This document shows positions 16,596-27,007 of a stretch of DNA of 53,335 nucleotides, one piece after another; the stretch's first letter is position 1; the number at the start of each line of letters is the position of its first letter. The stretch comes from Gammaproteobacteria bacterium (lineage in GTDB: Bacteria; Pseudomonadota; Gammaproteobacteria; Ga0077554; Ga007554), in assembly GCA_040183005.1 (NCBI GenBank), contig JAMPIW010000006.1, positions 1 to 53,335 on the forward strand, in the 5' to 3' direction. The position numbers were made by a program, and so were the translations under genes. The notes under the pieces are model-generated. The model saw only the letters and a program-made list of their open reading frames with translations, ran no database searches and was not told where the DNA came from.

Positions 16596-19500
16596 TCAAT
16601 CCCCAAAGCCAATCACTTCCACCGTCAGGAACGAAGGCCGGAAGGTGGTTTTCACCGGATTGGCGGCTGCCGCGGAGAGATCCTGGGTGGCCTTTTCGGC
16701 GATTTTGCTGGTGTCGGCGCCGATGTTGCTTACACCGCTCAGGGTGCCGGCGAGTGAGCCGGCGTCGGGAGCGGGCACGTTGGACTTACCACCGGCAGTG
16801 ATATTATCTCCCCCGATCACAGTGCCAGGGATCCAGAGGCCGCCCGCCGCACCGATACCGGCGTCACCGGCATTGACCACCCCTTTGGGAGCTATCAGGT
16901 CAACATCACCCGGCATGATATCCGTGCCTGCCAGGATGGAACGTATGCCGCTGCCGGACACCGAGGAAAACTTGGTTATCGTTTGGCCATTGGGGAGCGT
17001 GATCACCACTGGCGGGGGCGCGGAGACAGCGGTTTTGGCGCCCTTGCCGGCGTCGATGTTACCTTCGGACGACCAGATGAGGATGTCGCCGCCGCGTAAG
17101 GTAAAGACCCGCGATTCATTGACCGCGAAATCGCCCTTGACGAAGGCACGCACCGCACCGGTATCCTGCGCCACGATACCAAGCTGATCGGCTACCTTGG
17201 CGGAACCGGACTCGGCGGGCGGCGTGGTCTGGCCGGCGTTGACCCCACCACCGGGCACGAGAAGATTGATGTCGCCGCCGGATTCGGTTTTGATCTGACT
17301 GAAGAGCAGGCTTATATCGCCGTGGGCCTCGCCGGGAAAGAGCGACGCGATGGCCTCATAGCCGCGCGAGTAAGCGCTGCTTCCAACCTCCGGGGTATAG
17401 GCCCTGCCCGCCGCTTTCAACTCATCGTAGAAGGCTTTGATAATGAGCGATTTCTGTTGCTCCGGCGTAAGCGCCTTGAAGGCGGCCAACGCCTGATCCG
17501 GCGCCAGAGCATCGTTTTTGGTCAGGGTTTTCATGTAACTCGTCAACTCATCCAGATGCGCCGCTGTCACCGTGCGCTTGAACTCCTGCAATGCCTGCGC
17601 GTCGGTGGGATTGGCAAGCTTGTCATTGAGTTTGATTGTTTGCTTGATGTAGGCTGCCAGATCCCCGCTGTATTTATAGTCCTGCGCAGTGAGTGTATTG
17701 GCGGGGTCGAAATACTTCTCGATGAACAAGCCATAGTCCGCCTGGCCCGCAACGCCCGCCATCACCGTCACATCCGCGCCGCGCGCCGGCAGGCTGGGAT
17801 TGTCGAGATTGCCACGGCTTACTATGCCCGTGGAATTGCCCAGATCGACATTGTGCCCGGCCTGGATATCCAGGCGGCCGGGGCCGCCGAGATAGATCTG
17901 CCCAACGTTTTGAATCTGCGCGCCGGTGCTGGCGTCGCGCGGCGTATTAAAAAATATATCGCGTTGCGCTGTAAGGCTAGTCACGTCGCTTTGCGCGACA
18001 TTCTGGCTCCATAGGAATATGTTTTTGATATCCCTGCCCGCATAAAAACGCGCCTGCTTGGCGAGGTAAAACGCGCCGTTTATATCGCCGGTATTGGCAA
18101 CCACCTGCACTGGCTCGTTATTGGGCACTATGTCCTGGAGATGAATAGGGGTTGATGCATGGGTGGCAGCGCCGAATGTTCCCAAGCGATAAATGGTGTC
18201 CTGCAAAACTACCTGACCGCCTGGATTGACGGGGATATACAACGGATTCACCAACAAGGCAGGGTCGGCATCCGACAGGTTGATAAATAATGACTCGGTC
18301 GCGCTCGCGGCTGTCTTATCCCCAAAAACGACATTACCGTCAGCGAACAACCGCAAATTCCCGGCAGGGGAAGGAAACAGCGTCATGCTATTTTGCACAA
18401 CGATATTACCCTCAAGCGCGCGCGCGGTCAGGCTACCTGGATAGACCTGAAGCATGGGTCTATCAGTAGTTGGCCGCCCATCTTTAATGAAAGAAATGTC
18501 TTTGAGAGTTCCTACCCCCTTGGCAACTGCCTGCTCGATCGCATCCAGATTGTTGGCAAAAGTGACATCGCCCGCCACAGAGGTAATCGCGGCAGCGCTG
18601 CTGGGGCTATAGGTAAAGAAATAGGTCTTCGCGGCATTGGAGGTCACCGACGTATCTTGCGCAACCACCGTCGGATTCAGTATGGTTTCGATCTGCACAT
18701 CGCCAGCGGCGCGGACATCGAATTTGCCATCGCCCAGGGCGAGAATGGTATGCACCGGCAGGTCTTTGTATGCAGTATCGGCTGGATTAGTGTCGGCAAC
18801 CTTGCGCCCTGCCACGATCGAACCGCCTGCCTGCAGCAATCCCATGCCCTTGCCCACATAGAAAACACCGCTGCGGATGTCGCCGCCGGCATCGATGCTC
18901 ATATCGCCGCCGCCGGTCACCACCAGCTTGTCGGAATCGGGTAGCGTCTTCGTTACGCCGGGGAGCCTGCCGGTAGTGGGTATGACCACCGACAGGTTAT
19001 CGATATTCCCGCCCGCGTTCACACTCACATCGCCGCCGCCAAGCGCGCCCACGTTCTGCGCGAATTTGCCGAAGTTGATCCACCAGCTGGTGTTGCGGCC
19101 GCTCACTATCGTGCCGTCATTAGCGTTGGTTTGTCCGCGCCGCTGCAGCCATTCGGTGATGAGCTGGTGAGTAACGGCGCCCTTCACGTCATTGCCGGCA
19201 CGGATATGGATGTCGCCGCCATTGACCGGGTAATTCACGCTTATACCCGACCCGGTCGGCACCGGGAACTTATCCTCCGGGGCGGATGGCTCGCCTGCGG
19301 TATAGAGGGCGGCATTGGATTTGTTGATGCCGGACGCATCCTTGCCGAGTTCGAAGTTGCGCGCTGCGGCGACATCAATATCGCCCGTACCGGTGCGCAC
19401 CAGCTTGCCGGCGGAGATAGCGACATCGCCCTTGCCGTTGGCAAGCTGCGCGGCGGGCAATATTGCCAAGGGATCGGCGCTGCCCAGATCGGCCCCGCCC

Positions 19501-22500
19501 GCCAGACGGTAAGACCAGGACGGGCCGGCCTTCAGCAAGCTGGCGGGTGTGACGCCGCTAAAGCCATCGCTCAGGCTGCTTCTCAGGTTCAGATTGTCAA
19601 CGGCGCGCAAGGTCAGTACACCTGGCTCGTTACCCGCGCCAAAGCGCCAGCCGGACAAGTCCCAGTCGTTGGCGAGCGTCAAGTCACCCGTGCTTTGCAC
19701 CTCGATACCGGGCGCAACGTGGAAGGCGGGATCGGATGTTTTGCCCAGACGCGCCTTGATGGCATCAACATTGGCATCGTCCATATACGCCAGTGTTTCG
19801 TTCCTCCAGGTGTTAAACCTGGCTGTGTTGATGCTGCTTGCGGTATAAACTTTGACCGCCTCGACGGTGACCGTGTCGGCACCCTTGATCGTCCCCGCCA
19901 GCGATGCCACATTCACATCGGCGCCGTTACGCGGTGCGCGCAACGCTACCCGTCCGCCTGCACCGGCCTGGCTGGACACATCAATTACGGATTTATCCTG
20001 CACATCTATAACGCCCGCCGTGGTCGCCAACTCAACCTTGCCGCCTTTGACATTATCGGCAGTGGCGTGGGCATCCAGGGTACTTCCGGCATGCAACACC
20101 ACATCGCCCTGCGCGGACAATGCGATATGGCCGCCTTTCGCGCCAGAGGCATCCACCGTGCCCTGAACGTCGATCTTGCCGCTGTCCGCCGTCAGCTTGA
20201 AATCATGCGCTCTGACGGTGTCCGTCGCCGCCACCATGACATCACCGCTACGGACACGCAGATCCCGCGCCTCGGTGAACCCGCCTGTTGCGTGCCTATT
20301 GCCTTGCTTATCCAGCGTCGCGCCCAGGTTCAAGGCTGTGTTCAGCGTGGAAAAATCATCCAGCGTCGCGACATCCAGTGTAAAGGTGCCCTGCAGTGAC
20401 GCCTGCTCCTGTCCCGCCGCCGTCACCGCAGTACCCTTCAGCGTCCCGGCGGCGATGTGCGCGGTACCCGCGGCGGCGCCGATGTTGAGCGCGCCGGCAT
20501 CGCCGCCGCTTTCAGCGCCGGAGACATCGACGCTCGCGCCATTTTGCACCTCGACATTGCCTTTTACGGAGACCAGGCTGACCTTGCCGGCCGGTGCTGA
20601 GACCGGTACGCCGTCAAAGGTCTTGGTGAGTCCTGTGGCATTGATTTGCGCTCCATCGGTCAATATCACGTCGCCATCGCGCGCTGTAAGGGTGACCTTG
20701 CCGACGGGCAGTTCAATCCTGCCCGCATCGCGAATGCTGGCTCCAATGATGCTAAGGTTTGCCGCCAGCGCGCTCGCGGTGGGCAGATCCGCGGTTGGCG
20801 CGGCTTGGACGATAGCGACATCGCCGGAAGCGGAATAGGTTTGATCAGCGCGTTTCGCGGCGCCAAGGCGGCCCGCCTCTAGCGTCAAATTCCCCATCAC
20901 ATCCAGCGTGCCTTTGCCTTGGCCGGTGATCTCACGGCCTGCGGCAATATCCACCTGGCTGAAACCTTGAATCTTCTTATCGCCTTCTCCCAAAGTGATC
21001 TGATCCGCGCCTATTGCCAGCTTGCCTAGTCCGTCCGGCGTATCCGCTGTGGCAATCTTGCTGGGATTGGAGAATGTCACTTCACCCGCATTGATTCTGG
21101 CGGTTTTGCCTGCATTGGCATAACCATTGATACCCCCCGCCTCCAGGGAGAGCTTGGCAAGCAAGCGTTTGCCGCCGGCATCCACACCGCCCAGAGCGAC
21201 ATCGCCCCAAAGATCGAGCGTGCTGTAACTGCGCAGCGTGAGATTTGCCGCTTTGTTCAAAGCGGCCAGCTGCTCCTTGGAGAACACCAGACCGCTGGTA
21301 ACGGCGGACGTTTCTCCCAGGCTGATGCGCCCGGCGCCGATGGCAAGCGCGCCGTTTTCCTGGAGGTTGAGCGCGCCCTTGAAGGTGTTGCCGGCCGTGG
21401 CGTCAAGCGCCACCGACTTGCCTTCCAGCACCGACCCCGATTCGACATCCAGCGCACCGTGCGACCCATCGGCATTCAGGCGGGTGATGGCCGCCGACCC
21501 GCCGGAAGACACGCGCAGCAAAGCCCCGTTGCCGTCAATATCGCTGCTATTACTGTTGGCGGGATCAACCTTGTCACCGATCTGGATATCTTTGGGGGTA
21601 CCCGAAAAATTTCCCTTGCCTTGAATCACGCTCCCCGCCTTCACCTGCACCTGACCGGTTGCGGCAAGTATGACTTCTGGTGCGGTTAGTGTATTTGCGG
21701 CATCGTTGGCGACAACGATTTGCTCGCTGTTTACGCGAATTGTCGGGCCGCCCGTGATTTGCTGGCGCGTTCCGCCAAGCAGCAGACTGCTTGCGCCGAG
21801 CCTGCTCAGGCTGGCCGCATCAATCGTTACAAAGCCCTCGGCCTGGCTCCCCGCAGTCTGCGGCGAAACTATCGCCAGCCTGGTAGCGGAGATATCCACC
21901 GCTGCGCCACGGCCATCGGCGGCGTGAGCAGCGCTCAGGGTGGCGTCCAAACGGAGTGCTTTACCCGCCGCAATAGCCAGCGTCCCCGCGTCACCCGGCA
22001 GCTCCGGAACCGCTGCGTTGCTCGCGGCGGCCGCCTGCGCGGTAAAAAATGCCCCCGCATAGTTGTCGTTATATTGCGCCTGCCGCCGCGCCGCATCGCC
22101 CGGCGTAACGGCAAAACCGGACCAGCGGCTGTCCAGCACATCGCTGCCAGAGGCCAACTTACCCGCGAGCACCTCGCTGCCGTTCGCAAGCTTATAGGAC
22201 TGCCCCGGCGCGATATCCCGGTACCCTCCCTGCGCTGTCACAAGGTAGGCGCCAGGCAGCAGGGCGTAGCGTGCCGGCAACAGGGTATAGAAACCTTGCT
22301 TCAACCCTGCGCCACCGGAGAGATAAACGCTGTCTCCCAGCATCAGATTGGAGTCCTTGTAATATTGCTGATCGAATGGCGCGGGCGAAACGCCCAACCC
22401 TGGCAGAATGGCATAGCTGGTATTGCTGGCGAGAACGTCCCTGGAACCGGTCGGCCCCGGCACAAACTCGTAGGCATACAGGTCGCCACCACCGGAGAGG

Positions 22501-25500
22501 TTAACTTTCGCCCCGCTGCGCAGATCCACGTTCGCGCCAGTCAGGCGTACGGCTTTCTGTGGCGGCGCGCCGATGGCCCTGAGGTTCCCGGAGACATCGT
22601 ATACCCAGTCCGTGCCATTCTGGGTCTTGCCATAGGGAATCAACTGGCCTTCCGCCGATACCGAAGTCTGGCTACCGGCATCCAGGATCACGTCACCGGC
22701 ATCGCCTGTGGCGTTCAGTGCGATTTCTCCCAGCGGCGCCTTGAGCACACCCTTGTTCACAATATGCGGCGCCGTCATAGTGAGCTTGCCGCCCGCCGAC
22801 AACACCGGCGCTGCATCGCTATTGGGCAGAATCTGCACCGTGCCATTGCCGCTCGTGATATTAAATTCGCTCAAGGTAGTGGGATACACCTGTCTTGCCT
22901 GCAAATTCAAGTTGTCCGCCACGGCGAACGATCCCGCCAGATTATTTGCCGTTGTCGAAGGCTGAATACCGCGCAGGCGGATATCGCCACGCGATTCCAG
23001 ATTGGCCTCTTTCACGCCTTGCAGCGAGCTGCTGCCGATGAGTTCGATCAAATCCGCGCGCGCGGTCAAAGTGCCCTCGCCACCGGTCGCGGCAGGGGGC
23101 GCCTGAAACATTAAATCGGAACTGCCCAGCGCGACATAAGCGGCGCTGAGGCTTGCCTTGCCGCCCAGCACATTCAGCGCGGGCGCATCCAGCACGATGC
23201 TGCGCTTCAGGTTGATATCAACATCGCCCTGCAATTGAATTTGATTATCGCTTTTGGCGCTGAAGCGATCGAAGCCAGCACTCGCCAGCTTGTTGACATT
23301 AAACAATGCCTGCCCGTTCAGCGCATCCGGTATCGCCTGCCCGGCGGCAAGCCCGCCGGGTATGGCCATCGCATCGCCAGCGCGCAGCACGATATCGCGG
23401 TCGCCGGATGGCGGAGCATAAGTGGTGCCTGGCACTCTGTTGACCGTAGTCAAAGTCAATGCCAGCGTGCCACCCGCAGCACTCGCCCCACTGCCCGCCT
23501 TGCCCGTCAGCTCGCCATCGAGCAGCATGCCTTCGGCGGCCGTCAGCTTGATCGAACCGGCGCTGCTCGCCACCGGCGTGTTCGCCAGACTCGTGCCGTC
23601 CGCCCCGGGCAGATCCAGGTTCGTCTGCGTACCGGACACATCGATAACGGAACCGGCCTCGGCCACCACATAGCCGCGTTTCGCATTAATGTTGACCGTC
23701 CCTCCCGGCAGCACCTCACCCTTGCGGGTTCCCTGCGCGTTAGGCTGCAAACTCACCGCTCCGCGGCTCAACAAACCACTGTCGCGGCCCAGCCAAATCG
23801 CCTGCGCTGGCTGGAAAGGGTAATCCAGGTCCGCATTCAGGCTGAGATTAATGGCGCCCGCCGGGGCATCAATTTGCCCGTCGATAACCATCCCGGTTTG
23901 GGTGCTCAACGCAATCTTCGCACCGGGATCGGCCTGTATCAGCGAACCGGTCTCCATCCTTAGCCTGGAACCGTCCAACGCCGAGCTATGGTTCAAGGTC
24001 AGGCTCACCGGCGTTCGCTGCTCAGGCAGCGCCGCCAATTGCGCAAAATCGCGGATATCCGCGCCGGTGGACTGCATGACATAGCGCGTACCCAAGTCAA
24101 GATAGGGCGCTTGCAGAGTAATTGTGGTGCCGGCGGCAACAACCAAATCACCCTTGGAAACGGTCTGCATGGCCGATCCGTTCGCTGTAATCACATAGCT
24201 GGCAAAACCCAGGCGGTTGAATATCCATGAGGGGACAGTCAATTGCGTGGACCGGGATAGTTGGGCAGGGTCGATGAGCAAACCGGCGGGCGTAGCCAGC
24301 GGCGCGCCGTCCTTGATCAATATCTCAGGGGCGGCGAGCTTCAATGTCCCGCCGCCGCCTGGCGCGAGACCTTGCAACGCCGCACCAAGCATCAGCCTGC
24401 CGCCGCTGTCGATGGTTATATCGCCGCCTTTGCCCTTTTTCAACTGCCTGCCGGCGCTCAACCAGCCGCCGCCCGTCACATCCAGAGTTGCGGGGCGCAA
24501 GATTCCGGCGTCAAGCTCACCCAAGATCAAATCCGTGTCTTTAGCGGTTTGAACAGTGATCGTGCCACCCTTTATCAGGGCCGGGCCATTCGCATTGCCC
24601 AGCGCCATTTGCGGCATATCGTTCACCCACATACCACGCGCGGAGATCACCTTGCCCGCGCCTACCGTCAACTTCCCCCCATTGGCCCCCAGAGAAATCG
24701 TGCCGGCGGGCACGGTAATATTGGCATTGATGTCGAGCGTAGTGGCGCTCAGCTTCAGCTCGCCGCCCTCCGGCAAGCGCAAATCCACGGGGACATCGAT
24801 GCGTCCGTTGCGATTAAAATCCATGCGGCTGAAACCGCCGTTCACCAAAAAATCGGTCGACATGGCCAGGGGCGCCGTTACGGGACCATTCGTCAAATCA
24901 CCCGTCGCGGATGGCCCGGTCTGAAAAATCACATCGTGAATGTTTGTCCCGCCTGCATACAGGTAATCATCCACGATGAGCTTACCACCCAGAGGCAGCT
25001 TGCCTGCCTCCCGCTGGTACAAACCCGCTGTGGCGCTGCCGCGGAAATCGCCATCCAGAACCAGACCGTAGCCTTTGAAGCTTATCGTTCCGGCGTCTTT
25101 CCCTTCGATGTATTCCGGCGAGAATTGCCCTACATTATCCAAACCGAAAGTTTCCTTCACTCCCCATTTGTTGCTTTGCCTGCTGTACACCCCGGCAATA
25201 CCGTCGTAAACACGGTCGGGAGAGGCATTGCCGATGTCATACAACACTCCCTGCGACACCAGCTTGGTAGTGCTGATATAACCATCGAGGTAATGGAGGC
25301 GTCCACCGGAAATATCTATCTTGGCGCCCCCTTGCATCACGATGTCGCCCTGCGATTTGATGTCCACCGAACCGCCCACTGCGGTCTTTTCCGCCACGCC
25401 CCGGGGAATCGCCGCGATATATTTGGACACATCCGCCACCGGCGTGCCGGTGCGCGCGTCTATAGTGACCGTTTTGCCTCGCAAGATACCATTGCGCTGT

Positions 25501-26891
25501 ACCGGAAAATCCTTGAGTTCATCACCGCGCAGCTCCACACTAAGCTGATTGCGGGACATTGGCAGTTCGAGCTCCTTGACATCCCGGGTGCCCGAAACGT
25601 CGATCTGGCTCGATGCGCCAAGATAAACCCCGCCATCGCTGCGCGGAGGAGTCCTGGCCGGCGCCGGATCAGACAAGTTATATACCGATGGATCATCCAC
25701 GGCCGTGATGGCGACCACGCCGCCGGGCGCGACAATATTGCCGTCAACATGCACAGTCTTGCCCATGATATCGACGCGCGAAGGACTAAAGGCCACACTA
25801 TCGTCAATAGTCGCGGCATCGCCCAATTGCGGCCGCACCTCGGTCACGCTGCCCGCACCCAGCTTCACTTCGCCGGTATGCGTTGCATGCAAGGTAGTAG
25901 TGTCGACGTCAGACTTCGCCACTACCGTATCGCGCGCCAGCAGGCGGATCGAGCCATTGGCACGCACCGTGGTCGTGGCGCTGAGCCTGCCCATCTGATT
26001 CACCGCCAGCCCCATCAGGGTGATATTGCCGCGCTCGGCGATGATGGTTCCTCCCGCCGCATTGGTCGCCGTTCCGCCGGCGTCGACCTCCACCAGCAGG
26101 CCGCGCAGATTGACGTCACTGCTGCCGCGCAAATACACTTTCTGCCCCGCGCCGAGGATCACCTGGCCGTCCGGCGCTTCGATCCGCCCCCTGTTTTCGA
26201 CGGTGGGCGCGAACAGCATGATCTTGCCGCCCGGCCGCGCCGTCAACGAAGCGTCCACATCCACGACGATCCCGCCATTGCCACCGCCCGCGAACGAGGG
26301 CACGGGTGTGGTACCTGTTTGGCTAAAGAGTCCGCCGCTTTTGAACTGTGCGTCCGAGACATTCAGGCTAGAGGCGATCAGCCCGCCGACATCAATCTGC
26401 GCGCCCTTGTCGAACAGGATGCCGTTCTGGTTGATGAGATAGACCTGGCCATTGGCACTAAGAGCACCGGCGATCCGCGAGGCATCCGACTGCCAGATAT
26501 GATTCAAGGCCACCGAACCCGAGTCCGGCTGCTTGAATTCCACGCTATTGCCCGCCCCGATGTTAAAGCTGCCCCAGTTGAGGATGACCCGTGGATCGAG
26601 CTGATTGACGGTTCCCTTTGCGCCCGCCACAGCGTAATCCGCCCGCCCGCTGGTCTCAAATGGCAGATTGAGCGCCGGGTTCGTGCCGCACAGGCCGCCG
26701 CCGCACGGCACCGGCAATTCCGCATGCACTGGCAGCAACACCACCAACAACATCCCGCCCCCTAGCGCAGCATGTTTTCCCGCCCTGTTGCGCCGTCCGC
26801 CGCCGGGCTGGCGTGTCCTCGCCCCTTCCCAGGCAGGCACCAGCATGCCTAGTCCTTTGTTAAAAACCAAACGGAACAGGTTGGCGTTCAT
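16596..26891 (-). CDS. Giant TpsA filamentous-haemagglutinin-family exoprotein
   Basis: The largest gene here encodes 3431 residues. It starts with an extended signal peptide typical of TpsA exoproteins (MNANLFRLVFNKGLGMLVPA), a hydrophobic core ending VHA at 57, then a TPS domain (NQLDPRVILNWGSFNIGAG, ALNHIWQSDASRIAG, INQNGILF at 153-160). The rest is a long beta-helix of filamentous-haemagglutinin type rich in Gly, Ala, Asp and Asn (GGKIMLFAPTVENRGRIEAP). The C-terminal third looks like the DUF3739 haemagglutinin family, and the protein ends PSFLTVEVIGFGD, a tail I recall as conserved in that group. The ATG has a GGAG site. A Cys pair (63, 68) follows the signal peptide. Its TpsB partner is encoded 116 bases upstream. 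Likely a surface adhesin or matrix filament. Confidence 0.93.
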   Translation of the reverse strand: MNANLFRLVFNKGLGMLVPAWEGARTRQPGGGRRNRAGKHAALGGGMLLVVLLPVHAELPVPCGGGLCGTNPALNLPFETSGRADYAVAGAKGTVNQLDPRVILNWGSFNIGAGNSVEFKQPDSGSVALNHIWQSDASRIAGALSANGQVYLINQNGILFDKGAQIDVGGLIASSLNVSDAQFKSGGLFSQTGTTPVPSFAGGGNGGIVVDVDASLTARPGGKIMLFAPTVENRGRIEAPDGQVILGAGQKVYLRGSSDVNLRGLLVEVDAGGTATNAAGGTIIAERGNITLMGLAVNQMGRLSATTTVRANGSIRLLARDTVVAKSDVDTTTLHATHTGEVKLGAGSVTEVRPQLGDAATIDDSVAFSPSRVDIMGKTVHVDGNIVAPGGVVAITAVDDPSVYNLSDPAPARTPPRSDGGVYLGASSQIDVSGTRDVKELELPMSRNQLSVELRGDELKDFPVQRNGILRGKTVTIDARTGTPVADVSKYIAAIPRGVAEKTAVGGSVDIKSQGDIVMQGGAKIDISGGRLHYLDGYISTTKLVSQGVLYDIGNASPDRVYDGIAGVYSRQSNKWGVKETFGLDNVGQFSPEYIEGKDAGTISFKGYGLVLDGDFRGSATAGLYQREAGKLPLGGKLIVDDYLYAGGTNIHDVIFQTGPSATGDLTNGPVTAPLAMSTDFLVNGGFSRMDFNRNGRIDVPVDLRLPEGGELKLSATTLDINANITVPAGTISLGANGGKLTVGAGKVISARGMWVNDMPQMALGNANGPALIKGGTITVQTAKDTDLILGELDAGILRPATLDVTGGGWLSAGRQLKKGKGGDITIDSGGRLMLGAALQGLAPGGGGTLKLAAPEILIKDGAPLATPAGLLIDPAQLSRSTQLTVPSWIFNRLGFASYVITANGSAMQTVSKGDLVVAAGTTITLQAPYLDLGTRYVMQSTGADIRDFAQLAALPEQRTPVSLTLNHSSALDGSRLRMETGSLIQADPGAKIALSTQTGMVIDGQIDAPAGAINLSLNADLDYPFQPAQAIWLGRDSGLLSRGAVSLQPNAQGTRKGEVLPGGTVNINAKRGYVVAEAGSVIDVSGTQTNLDLPGADGTSLANTPVASSAGSIKLTAAEGMLLDGELTGKAGSGASAAGGTLALTLTTVNRVPGTTYAPPSGDRDIVLRAGDAMAIPGGLAAGQAIPDALNGQALFNVNKLASAGFDRFSAKSDNQIQLQGDVDINLKRSIVLDAPALNVLGGKASLSAAYVALGSSDLMFQAPPAATGGEGTLTARADLIELIGSSSLQGVKEANLESRGDIRLRGIQPSTTANNLAGSFAVADNLNLQARQVYPTTLSEFNITSGNGTVQILPNSDAAPVLSAGGKLTMTAPHIVNKGVLKAPLGEIALNATGDAGDVILDAGSQTSVSAEGQLIPYGKTQNGTDWVYDVSGNLRAIGAPPQKAVRLTGANVDLRSGAKVNLSGGGDLYAYEFVPGPTGSRDVLASNTSYAILPGLGVSPAPFDQQYYKDSNLMLGDSVYLSGGAGLKQGFYTLLPARYALLPGAYLVTAQGGYRDIAPGQSYKLANGSEVLAGKLASGSDVLDSRWSGFAVTPGDAARRQAQYNDNYAGAFFTAQAAAASNAAVPELPGDAGTLAIAAGKALRLDATLSAAHAADGRGAAVDISATRLAIVSPQTAGSQAEGFVTIDAASLSRLGASSLLLGGTRQQITGGPTIRVNSEQIVVANDAANTLTAPEVILAATGQVQVKAGSVIQGKGNFSGTPKDIQIGDKVDPANSNSSDIDGNGALLRVSSGGSAAITRLNADGSHGALDVESGSVLEGKSVALDATAGNTFKGALNLQENGALAIGAGRISLGETSAVTSGLVFSKEQLAALNKAANLTLRSYSTLDLWGDVALGGVDAGGKRLLAKLSLEAGGINGYANAGKTARINAGEVTFSNPSKIATADTPDGLGKLAIGADQITLGEGDKKIQGFSQVDIAAGREITGQGKGTLDVMGNLTLEAGRLGAAKRADQTYSASGDVAIVQAAPTADLPTASALAANLSIIGASIRDAGRIELPVGKVTLTARDGDVILTDGAQINATGLTKTFDGVPVSAPAGKVSLVSVKGNVEVQNGASVDVSGAESGGDAGALNIGAAAGTAHIAAGTLKGTAVTAAGQEQASLQGTFTLDVATLDDFSTLNTALNLGATLDKQGNRHATGGFTEARDLRVRSGDVMVAATDTVRAHDFKLTADSGKIDVQGTVDASGAKGGHIALSAQGDVVLHAGSTLDAHATADNVKGGKVELATTAGVIDVQDKSVIDVSSQAGAGGRVALRAPRNGADVNVASLAGTIKGADTVTVEAVKVYTASSINTARFNTWRNETLAYMDDANVDAIKARLGKTSDPAFHVAPGIEVQSTGDLTLANDWDLSGWRFGAGNEPGVLTLRAVDNLNLRSSLSDGFSGVTPASLLKAGPSWSYRLAGGADLGSADPLAILPAAQLANGKGDVAISAGKLVRTGTGDIDVAAARNFELGKDASGINKSNAALYTAGEPSAPEDKFPVPTGSGISVNYPVNGGDIHIRAGNDVKGAVTHQLITEWLQRRGQTNANDGTIVSGRNTSWWINFGKFAQNVGALGGGDVSVNAGGNIDNLSVVIPTTGRLPGVTKTLPDSDKLVVTGGGDMSIDAGGDIRSGVFYVGKGMGLLQAGGSIVAGRKVADTNPADTAYKDLPVHTILALGDGKFDVRAAGDVQIETILNPTVVAQDTSVTSNAAKTYFFTYSPSSAAAITSVAGDVTFANNLDAIEQAVAKGVGTLKDISFIKDGRPTTDRPMLQVYPGSLTARALEGNIVVQNSMTLFPSPAGNLRLFADGNVVFGDKTAASATESLFINLSDADPALLVNPLYIPVNPGGQVVLQDTIYRLGTFGAATHASTPIHLQDIVPNNEPVQVVANTGDINGAFYLAKQARFYAGRDIKNIFLWSQNVAQSDVTSLTAQRDIFFNTPRDASTGAQIQNVGQIYLGGPGRLDIQAGHNVDLGNSTGIVSRGNLDNPSLPARGADVTVMAGVAGQADYGLFIEKYFDPANTLTAQDYKYSGDLAAYIKQTIKLNDKLANPTDAQALQEFKRTVTAAHLDELTSYMKTLTKNDALAPDQALAAFKALTPEQQKSLIIKAFYDELKAAGRAYTPEVGSSAYSRGYEAIASLFPGEAHGDISLLFSQIKTESGGDINLLVPGGGVNAGQTTPPAESGSAKVADQLGIVAQDTGAVRAFVKGDFAVNESRVFTLRGGDILIWSSEGNIDAGKGAKTAVSAPPPVVITLPNGQTITKFSSVSGSGIRSILAGTDIMPGDVDLIAPKGVVNAGDAGIGAAGGLWIPGTVIGGDNITAGGKSNVPAPDAGSLAGTLSGVSNIGADTSKIAEKATQDLSAAAANPVKTTFRPSFLTVEVIGFGD

Positions 26892-27007
26892 ATGCTGTAC
26901 TCCAGGAGTATTTTTTGTAAGGCATTAGTAGAATTCAAAATGACGCCCCTCCCGCATCCCGTTGAAAAAAGCGAGCGAAGGGTTCCTGAAATAAAGCCGG
27001 CACAGGC

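Noticed and set aside
24261-26765. 834-codon plus-strand open frame inside tpsA, and others of 422 and 464 codons in the same gene
   Set aside because: They mirror the biased codon use of the opposite strand. Their translations are Arg/His/Gln-rich with no domain, while tpsA is clearly coding.
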